From the NCBI GenBank assembly GCA_934096785.1, contig CAKONA010000082.1, positions 1 through 5,217 on the forward strand: a stretch of DNA of 5,217 nt. The letters run 5' to 3'. Below the pieces are notes generated by a model. That model made no database searches, was not told the origin of the DNA, and worked only from the letters and a program-made list of their open reading frames with translations. Shown here one piece after another: positions 1 through 5,217 of this stretch. Made by a program: the position numbers and the translations under genes. Every line of letters begins with the position of its first letter. The stretch's first letter is position 1. The DNA comes from an uncultured Bacilli bacterium. GTDB taxonomy: Bacteria > Bacillota_I > Bacilli_A > RF39 > UBA660.

Positions 1-1255
1 TAAATACACTATTCCAATGTACAACGCAGCTAAATCTTTAGGAATAAGTCCAATTCATGTCGCAAGTAGAATCAGACTAGAAGTCGGTGCTTCAGGAAGT
101 GCATCAACAGACGGTGGAAAATTCACATGGAAAGGAAAAGAATACAGCGGATATTATAATTTCTTCAACATTGGTGCTTATGAAACAACTATAGACGGAG
201 TTAAATATTCAGCAGTAACAAGAGGTCTTGCATACGCAGCTAAACTAATTGATAGAGATGGACTTGCATGGAACAACATTGAAACAGCTATTAAAGAAGG
301 AAGCGGAACACTCGCAAATAATTATGTAACTAAAGGACAACAAACAATATTCTATCAAAAGTTTAACATTGGCCCTAACGCAGGAAGTCCATATGCACAT
401 CAATACATGACAAACATACAAGCTCCAGCAATCGAAGGAAATGAAACATATAGTTCTCTTAAAAAAGAAAATCTATTAAATCTAAAATATACATTTGACA
501 TACCTGTTTATACAGATGGCACACTTCCAGAATACACTTCACTTCCAAAAAGTGGTGATACAAATAACAACCTATCTTCAATAAACGTAAGTGGCTACCC
601 TCTTACACCTTCATTTGATGAAGATATCTTAACATATGATGTATATGTACCAAAAGATTTAAAAACTATAAATGTAGATGCTAAAACAGCAAGTACAAAA
701 TCAACACTTTCAGGAACAGGTTCAATCAATTTAGAAGATGATGAAACAGATGTAACATTAACAGTAACAAGTGAAGCAGGAGAAGAAAAGAAATATGTAA
801 TAACTATCAATAAAGTTGATGACCCTACTACCATAAAAATGGTACTTGATAAGAGTAACTTAAATATTAAAGATACAATGATTACTGGAATTAAACCTGA
901 AACAAAAGCAAGTGTTATCAAATCTACCTTAAATACATCAGGAGCAAGAAATGTTGTAATCAAAAATGCAAATGGAACTATTATAGGAGACAATGACATT
1001 TTAGGAACTAACTACAAAGTAACAATATCTACTCTTCTAGAATCTAAAACATATACTTTAGTAGTAAAAGGAGACACTTCAGGAGACGGAAAAGTAACAA
1101 TACTTGACTTACTTCAAGTAAGACTTCATATAACAGATGAAAACAAATTAACCGGAGTAAGATTACAAGCAGCCGATACTTCAGGAGATGGAAAAGTAAC
1201 AATACTTGACTTACTTCAAGTAAGACTTCACATAACTGGAGATAAAAAATTATAG
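1..1255 (+). CDS. GH73-type N-acetylglucosaminidase (autolysin) with C-terminal dockerin, 5'-truncated
   Basis: This is the C-terminal part of a secreted peptidoglycan hydrolase expected to cut the glycan strand at GlcNAc. The frame is open to the left edge (KYTIP precedes the ATG at 17), so that ATG is internal and the signal peptide and upstream domains lie outside. Counting from that Met, residues 1-165 are a glucosaminidase (GH73) domain: ASRIRLEVG holds the likely catalytic Glu22, followed by GYYNFFNIGA and, near the end, YQKFNIGP and HQYMTNI. Residues 185-267 are a cadherin-like beta-sandwich. Residues 274-352 are a small stalk-like module of the kind often found before dockerins. Residues 353-412 are a type-I dockerin with two F-hand calcium motifs (DTSGDGKVTILD), ending exactly at the C-terminus. 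The next gene carries a cohesin-like domain, which suggests a binding partner. The hydrolase and dockerin calls are firm; the exact bond cleaved is not visible. Confidence 0.9.
   Translation, partial: KYTIPMYNAAKSLGISPIHVASRIRLEVGASGSASTDGGKFTWKGKEYSGYYNFFNIGAYETTIDGVKYSAVTRGLAYAAKLIDRDGLAWNNIETAIKEGSGTLANNYVTKGQQTIFYQKFNIGPNAGSPYAHQYMTNIQAPAIEGNETYSSLKKENLLNLKYTFDIPVYTDGTLPEYTSLPKSGDTNNNLSSINVSGYPLTPSFDEDILTYDVYVPKDLKTINVDAKTASTKSTLSGTGSINLEDDETDVTLTVTSEAGEEKKYVITINKVDDPTTIKMVLDKSNLNIKDTMITGIKPETKASVIKSTLNTSGARNVVIKNANGTIIGDNDILGTNYKVTISTLLESKTYTLVVKGDTSGDGKVTILDLLQVRLHITDENKLTGVRLQAADTSGDGKVTILDLLQVRLHITGDKKL
1073..1237 (+). repeat. Duplicated dockerin F-hand units (1073-1135 and 1175-1237)
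   Basis: Two 63-nt copies lie 102 nt apart in the same frame. They differ at only 4 positions, all third-codon and silent, so both encode the same 21 residues. Each unit has the Ca2+-ligand spacing of a dockerin loop (D1, S3, D5, T9, D12) followed by a helix with QVRLHI. The likeness continues more weakly to the Leu that ends each unit (residues 378 and 412). This is the usual twofold architecture of type-I dockerins, but the match between halves is unusually close. Confidence 0.93.
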
Positions 1256-1260
1256 GAGGT
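1254..1260 (+). promoter_or_regulatory. Strong ribosome binding site overlapping upstream stop codon
   Basis: AGGAGGT is a near-perfect Shine-Dalgarno sequence. Its first two bases are the last two of the TAG stop of the autolysin gene, and it lies 3 nt before the ATG at 1264. It fixes the start of the cohesin gene and suggests translational coupling. The spacing is somewhat short. Confidence 0.85.
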
Positions 1261-1263
1261 AAA

Positions 1264-2703
1264 ATGAAAAAAATATTAAGAACAATATCCATATTAATGG
1301 TATCAATTCTTTTCACTACTAATGTAAATGCAGCAACCGCTAATATAAGCGTATCAACTAGTAAAAGTCAAGTAGTAGTTGGAAATACATTCACAGTAAC
1401 AACTAAGATATCAGGATCAAACCTCGGAGTTTGGGAATGGACACTAAACTATGACAGTAGTAAATTCAAATTAGTAAGTGGAGGTAACGTAAGACATGTC
1501 AGTGACTTCTCTGACAACGTTAAAAGTAAAACATGGACACTTAAAGCTATAGGTAAAGGAAGCGGTACTGTATCAGTTAAAGCAACAGGAGCTTACACAA
1601 AAAGTCAAGAAACTATGAAAGTAACTTCTAACTCTAAAACAGTAAAAGTAATTACACAAGCTGAATTAGAATCGAGTTATTCAAAAGATAATAATTTAAA
1701 AAGCCTAAGCGTTGATGGACTAACATTAGAGCCATCATTTGATAAAAACACAACTGACTACAAAGTAACAGCTGACAGTAATACAACAGAAATAAAAATA
1801 AATGCATCAAAGTCAGACTCAAAAGCTGACCTATCAGGAACTGGAACATTCAAAGTAACTGAAGGAGAAAACAAATTCATAGTAACAGTCGAAGCAGAAA
1901 ATGGTTCAGTAAAAAAATACAACATCTTAGTAAATGTAACAGACCCAAATCCTATAACAGCAAAAATAAATGATAAAGACTATACTGTTGTTAAAAGAGA
2001 AAGCAATCTTACTAAACCAGAAGACTATGAGAAAAAAGAAATAACTATTAATGACTCAAAAGTACCAGCATTCTATAGCGAAGTAAACAATTTTACTTTA
2101 GTTGGGCTAAAAGACACTGATGGAAACATCATCTTAGCTCTTTATAATAGTGATACTAATACATTTAATGAATATAAAGAAGTTAAACTAGATCAAATAA
2201 AACTTTATCCACTTGAAATAGATAAAGAAATAACTGGTTACAAGTTAACAAAGATAAAAATAAATGATATAGAGTTTGATGCTTTAGTGCAAGATAACAG
2301 TGACTACAGTATAATACATGCTCAAAATATGAACAACGGAGAAAGTGAATACTACACATATGATTCTAAAACAAACACAGTTATTAGATACACTGATGAA
2401 ATGATAAAACCACTTGAAAACAAAATAAACAAGTATGAAAAAATGATAATTCTACTAACTGGAGAAACAATATTAGTATTCTTTATTCTAATATGTATAC
2501 TAATTGCTAAAATAAGAAATACTAAAAAAAGAAAACTAATGTATCGTATGAAACAAAAAGAACTTGATGAAAAAAGAAAACAAGAAGAATTAGAACAAAC
2601 TAACGAAGAAACTAAAGAAAAAAAAGAAGAAGAGCCACAAGAAGAAATAAAAGAAGAAAAGCAAGAAAAACCTAAAAAGAAAAAAAAGAATAAAAAGAAA
2701 TAG
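1264..2703 (+). CDS. Membrane-anchored cohesin-like protein with cadherin-like module and charged cytoplasmic tail
   Basis: This 479-residue protein is predicted to sit in the membrane with most of its mass outside. Residues 1-23 are a signal peptide (KK, a hydrophobic core, cleavage likely after VNA). Residues about 26-131 read as a cohesin-like / carbohydrate-binding-fold beta-sandwich: ANISVSTS, VVVGNTFTV and LGVWEWTLNYDSSKFKL are typical of the start of a cohesin. Residues 144-226 are a cadherin-like beta-sandwich related to the one in the preceding autolysin. Residues 231-383 form a beta-rich domain I cannot name. A single transmembrane helix spans about 394-416, and residues 417-479 are a Lys/Glu-rich, probably coiled-coil tail ending in poly-Lys. 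The gene starts 8 nt after the dockerin-bearing autolysin and ends 14 nt before an LCP gene, so a scaffold or receptor role in wall assembly is plausible. At about 105 residues the cohesin-like domain is shorter than classical cohesins (about 140), so dockerin binding is not certain. It could instead be a carbohydrate-binding or purely structural domain. Confidence 0.8.
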   Translation: MKKILRTISILMVSILFTTNVNAATANISVSTSKSQVVVGNTFTVTTKISGSNLGVWEWTLNYDSSKFKLVSGGNVRHVSDFSDNVKSKTWTLKAIGKGSGTVSVKATGAYTKSQETMKVTSNSKTVKVITQAELESSYSKDNNLKSLSVDGLTLEPSFDKNTTDYKVTADSNTTEIKINASKSDSKADLSGTGTFKVTEGENKFIVTVEAENGSVKKYNILVNVTDPNPITAKINDKDYTVVKRESNLTKPEDYEKKEITINDSKVPAFYSEVNNFTLVGLKDTDGNIILALYNSDTNTFNEYKEVKLDQIKLYPLEIDKEITGYKLTKIKINDIEFDALVQDNSDYSIIHAQNMNNGESEYYTYDSKTNTVIRYTDEMIKPLENKINKYEKMIILLTGETILVFFILICILIAKIRNTKKRKLMYRMKQKELDEKRKQEELEQTNEETKEKKEEEPQEEIKEEKQEKPKKKKKNKKK

Positions 2704-2710
2704 AAAGAAG
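2703..2710 (+). promoter_or_regulatory. Weak purine-rich ribosome binding site of the LCP gene
   Basis: GAAAGAAG lies 7 nt before the ATG at 2718, and its first base is the last base of the preceding TAG stop. It is only a partial Shine-Dalgarno match, clearly weaker than the AGGAGGT of the upstream gene. Translation may depend on coupling to the preceding gene. The ATG at 2718 is the natural start because it leads directly into a basic residue cluster and the first membrane helix. Confidence 0.45.
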
Positions 2711-2717
2711 TGTTAGC

Positions 2718-4643
2718 ATGATAAGAAAAAAAATATTAAAAACATTTATAACTTTAATACTATTAGTAGTAGAAATAATAAGTTTATGTTTCTTTACCTA
2801 CTCTTTAATTCTTTATGAAGGAGTCGAAACATTCTATAGAATATATGGAATAATACTACTTATTTATTTCTTCTTATTTCTAAGTTACCTGTTATTAAGA
2901 AGCATCAAAAAGAAAACACTAAGTTCATTCTTAGTACCAGCCATTCTAACAGTAATCATAATTGGTTGTGAATTTGGTGGTTTTTATTACCTAACTAAAA
3001 TATATAATTCAATCAATGCATATAGTGATACATCAAACACATATTACAGTTCACTAGTAACTTATGATAAATCTTTAAAAAGTGAAAAAGATTTAAAAAA
3101 TAAAAAAATTGGTATAGTAAATGACACTAAAGATATCGAAGGAAATATTCTTCCAAATGAAATAATAAAAAAACATAAGTTAAATTCTTCTAATGAAATA
3201 AAAGAATATGATTCAACTATGGAACTACTTCATGCCCTATCGAATAAAGAAATAGATGCTGCATTCTTTAGTCGTAACTACGCTGATATGTTCTACTCAC
3301 TAGAAGGATATGAAAATATAAAAGAAGACACTAAAGTATTATTAGAAGAATCAAAAGTATATGAATCTAACGAAGAAAATATAAAAAGCGACACTGCTTC
3401 ACTTGATAAACCATTCACAATGTTATTTATAGGAGTTGACTCATCTAAAGATGGAGTAACATCAGGTTATAATGGAGATGTACTTTTACTAGCAACATTT
3501 AACCCTACTACTCTAAGAGCAACAATCACATCAGTACCAAGAGATACATATTTAAAAACAGCATGTTCAAATGGAAACTATAGAAGAATTAATACAACTA
3601 CCTGGGGAAGCTCATCATCATGTGCAGTTCAAACAATAGAAAAACTATTTGACGTAGACATTGACTACTATGCAAAAATCAACTTTAAAGGAGTTGTATC
3701 ACTAGTAGATGCAGTCGGAGGAATAGATGTAGATGTACCTTATTCATTCTGTGAACAAAATAGTTCAAGAAGCTGGGGAAAAAACACAATATATGTTAAA
3801 AAAGGAAAACAACATTTAAATGGTGAACAAGCACTAGCATTCGCAAGAAATAGACATGGTTGGCCAAAACATTGTAGTGATGAATGGAATCAAGGTAACA
3901 GAAGTGACTTCCAAAGAGGTAAAAACCAAATGAAAATCATTATGGGTGTGGCTAACGCAGCTACTAAACTAAAAGATCCAAACGATGCAATCGCAATACT
4001 TGAAAAAATAAAATCTAACTTTCAAACAAACATAACTACTAAAGATGTATTATCACTTTACAACCTAGCCAAGTCAATCGTACTAAATGATAATTCAAAC
4101 CTAGTAAATGTTCAAAGAACACAACTTAAAACATACTCAGTATGGGGAAAAGTATATGAACCTCAATCAAAAGGATATCCAGCAGTACAAATACCATACA
4201 AAGGAAGTATAAATGACATTAAAAAAGAAATAAATGCAAACTTAGGTAAAACAAAAATAGAACTAATCAAAAAAGCATCATTTGACTTAAACAAACTATA
4301 TGAAGAAACACTAATTGGTCAAGGTACTTACACAGCACCTACCGTAAATACATTAAAAAGATTATCAAACTACAGTGTAAGTGAAATAAAATCATACGCA
4401 AGTAAAAACAAATTAAAACTTAAATTTATAGATTATAGTACTAATAAAGAAGTATCAATTGATTCATGGACTGATTATAAATTCCATAGTCAAAAAGAAC
4501 ATGTAGATACATTAATTGATCAATTAAGTTCACTTACAATCTATGTTAAAAAGAAAGCAGTATCAACTCCAGTAGAGAAACCAACAGAACCTACGCCTAC
4601 CGAACCTTCAACTGAAACAAATGATACTACTAACGAAGCATAA
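2718..4643 (+). CDS. LytR-CpsA-Psr (LCP) family wall glycopolymer transferase, CpsA-like layout
   Basis: LCP enzymes move glycopolymers (teichoic acid, capsule or similar) from a lipid carrier onto peptidoglycan outside the membrane. The 641 residues start with three hydrophobic helices (about 7-32, 40-61, 69-93). Residues about 105-225 are an accessory domain with a periplasmic-binding-protein flavour (KKIGIVNDT, ALSNKEIDAAFFSR). The LCP domain spans about 233-415: FIGVDSS, NGDVLLLATFNP with Asp254, SVPRDTYL with Arg275, INFKGVVSLVDAVGGIDVDV, GEQALAFARNRH with Arg377 and Arg379, and SDFQRGKNQ with Asp397, Arg400 and Gln404. Three helices plus an accessory domain before the LCP domain is the arrangement of Streptococcus CpsA. 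The usual Arg two residues before the catalytic-site Asp is Asn252 here. Four Cys (283, 302, 345, 386) lie in the extracellular LCP domain. Residues about 534-613 look PASTA-like, followed by a Pro/Thr/Glu-rich end without LPXTG. It is the last gene of the run and is followed by a terminator. The polymer substrate cannot be told from sequence. Confidence 0.94.
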   Translation: MIRKKILKTFITLILLVVEIISLCFFTYSLILYEGVETFYRIYGIILLIYFFLFLSYLLLRSIKKKTLSSFLVPAILTVIIIGCEFGGFYYLTKIYNSINAYSDTSNTYYSSLVTYDKSLKSEKDLKNKKIGIVNDTKDIEGNILPNEIIKKHKLNSSNEIKEYDSTMELLHALSNKEIDAAFFSRNYADMFYSLEGYENIKEDTKVLLEESKVYESNEENIKSDTASLDKPFTMLFIGVDSSKDGVTSGYNGDVLLLATFNPTTLRATITSVPRDTYLKTACSNGNYRRINTTTWGSSSSCAVQTIEKLFDVDIDYYAKINFKGVVSLVDAVGGIDVDVPYSFCEQNSSRSWGKNTIYVKKGKQHLNGEQALAFARNRHGWPKHCSDEWNQGNRSDFQRGKNQMKIIMGVANAATKLKDPNDAIAILEKIKSNFQTNITTKDVLSLYNLAKSIVLNDNSNLVNVQRTQLKTYSVWGKVYEPQSKGYPAVQIPYKGSINDIKKEINANLGKTKIELIKKASFDLNKLYEETLIGQGTYTAPTVNTLKRLSNYSVSEIKSYASKNKLKLKFIDYSTNKEVSIDSWTDYKFHSQKEHVDTLIDQLSSLTIYVKKKAVSTPVEKPTEPTPTEPSTETNDTTNEA

Positions 4644-4644
4644 C

Positions 4645-4678
4645 AAAAGAGTTCAAACAAATGAACTCTTTTCTTTTT
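4645..4678. terminator. Bidirectional intrinsic terminator between convergent genes
   Basis: The arms AAAAGAGTTCA (4645-4655) and TGAACTCTTTT (4662-4672) pair perfectly over 11 bp around a 6-nt loop. CTTTTT follows on the + strand, ending transcription one base after the LCP stop. On the - strand the same stem carries TTTT from the complement of 4645-4648, so it can also stop sufB transcription. The sufB stop codon (4677-4679) begins within the + strand T-tract. The stem has few GC pairs, and the minus-direction T-tract is short because those bases also pair in the stem. Confidence 0.88.
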
Positions 4679-5217
4679 ATAAATGTAAATTATTTTTAAT
4701 AAGTTGATTTAATTCAACAGCATACTCCATTGGAAGTTCACTTCTAAATCTATCTAAGAATCCAAGTACTATTAATTCAGTTGCTTTCTCTTCACTAAGT
4801 CCTCTACTCATTAAATAAAATAATACTTCATCACTTATCTTAGAAACAGTAGCTTCATGTTCAATATTAGATGTTATGTTACTACAGGTATTAACAGGTA
4901 TTGTATCACTCTTAGAAATACCATCCAATATTAATGTATCACATTTAACCATAGCTTCACTATTCCTTGCACACTTCTTTATATCCACTTTACCTCTATA
5001 TGTAGAGTTTCCCCCTTCACTAGCAATACTTTTAGAAACAATATTACTCTTTGTATTTTTTCCTATATGTATCATACGAGCACCAGTATCTTGTATTTGA
5101 CCCTTTTTAGCAACACCAATAGTTATACATGTACCACTTGAATTATCTCCTTTTAAAACACAACATGGATACTTCATAGTAATCTTAGAACCAATATTAC
5201 CATCAATCCATTCCATT
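4677..5217 (-). CDS. sufB: Fe-S cluster assembly scaffold SufB, C-terminal part, 5'-truncated
   Basis: SufB is the core of the cytoplasmic SufBCD scaffold on which iron-sulfur clusters are built. The visible 179 residues start at a Met that is almost certainly internal, since the protein is usually about 465 residues and this is its C-terminal 40 percent. WIDGNIGSKITMKYP, DTGARMIHIGKNT, IVSKSIA and the end FRSELPMEYAVELNQLIK are family hallmarks and look closest to the Bacillota type. Functional residues are kept: Cys92 in KCDTLILDG matches E. coli Cys405, and His120-Glu121 in IEHEATVSKI match His433-Glu434, with the same 29-residue spacing between Cys and Glu. The reading frame is intact. 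In Bacillota suf operons (sufCDSUB) sufB is typically last, which fits a terminator directly behind it. It converges on the wall operon and is functionally unrelated to it. Confidence 0.97.
   Translation of the reverse strand, partial: MEWIDGNIGSKITMKYPCCVLKGDNSSGTCITIGVAKKGQIQDTGARMIHIGKNTKSNIVSKSIASEGGNSTYRGKVDIKKCARNSEAMVKCDTLILDGISKSDTIPVNTCSNITSNIEHEATVSKISDEVLFYLMSRGLSEEKATELIVLGFLDRFRSELPMEYAVELNQLIKNNLHL

Noticed and set aside
595..999. Open frame of 134 codons on the - strand
   Set aside because: It is antisense to the cadherin-like and stalk modules of the autolysin, has low-complexity hydrophobic content and lacks a recognisable domain or ribosome binding site.
1044..1316. Open frame of 90 codons on the - strand with repeated LLEVSQVLLLF segments
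   Set aside because: The internal repeat is simply the complement of the two dockerin units. It also crosses the junction of two real genes.
1652..1849. Open frame of 65 codons on the - strand
   Set aside because: It is antisense to the cadherin-like module of the cohesin gene, with Leu-rich content typical of the complement of A-rich coding DNA.
2680..2693. Slippery heptamer A AAA AAG in frame (2682-2688), the same as in dnaX, within the poly-Lys end of the cohesin gene
   Set aside because: A -1 shift would read one Glu codon and stop at 2691, shortening the protein by only about three residues. In an A-rich poly-Lys stretch the motif is expected by chance, and no stimulatory stem is visible.
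1..4643. A cellulosome or plant-polysaccharide gene cluster
   Set aside because: Dockerin and cohesin-like domains are present, but the enzymes are a peptidoglycan hydrolase and an LCP transferase, and no cellulase, xylanase or multi-cohesin scaffoldin is visible.
4876..5100. Open frame of 74 codons on the + strand
   Set aside because: It is antisense to sufB, whose conserved motifs clearly mark the - strand as coding.
1..5217. CRISPR arrays, insertion sequences, tRNA or rRNA genes, riboswitches
   Set aside because: Coding sequence fills the window except for gaps of 8, 14 and about 33 nt. The only direct repeat is the dockerin pair and the only clear inverted repeat is the terminator.

Overview
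The window is strongly AT-rich and gene-dense, and its genes look like those of a low-GC Gram-positive bacterium (Bacillota), probably an uncultured gut-type Bacilli/Erysipelotrichia/RF39-like lineage. The evidence is AGA-dominated arginine codons, A-rich coding strands, Gram-positive wall enzymes, and a SufB that reads like the Bacillus type. Tryptophan is encoded by TGG and no reading frame contains an in-frame TGA, so there is no sign of the Mycoplasma code. The exact lineage is inference.

Positions 1-4643 (+ strand) hold three closely packed genes that look like the 3' part of one operon. The first, cut by the window start, is a GH73-type N-acetylglucosaminidase (autolysin). It is followed by a cadherin-like beta-sandwich module, a stalk-like module and a C-terminal type-I dockerin of two almost identical F-hand repeats. 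The second, 8 nt downstream with its Shine-Dalgarno overlapping the previous stop, encodes a secreted, membrane-anchored protein. It has a signal peptide, a cohesin-like domain, a cadherin-like module, an unnamed domain, one transmembrane helix and a very charged Lys/Glu tail. The third, 14 nt on, is a LytR-CpsA-Psr (LCP) glycopolymer transferase. It has three N-terminal membrane helices and an accessory domain before the LCP domain, the layout of streptococcal CpsA.

Positions 4645-4678 hold a perfect 11-bp stem with a U-rich tail. It serves the operon and, read the other way, the convergent gene. Positions 4677-5217 (- strand) are the C-terminal part of sufB (Fe-S cluster scaffold), cut by the window end.

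The main idea from this window is a cohesin-dockerin pair in adjacent genes, used for cell-wall metabolism and not for cellulose degradation. A peptidoglycan hydrolase carrying a dockerin could be held at the membrane by the cohesin protein, next to an enzyme that attaches polymers to peptidoglycan. Domain presence and gene order are seen directly. The physical interaction is inferred.
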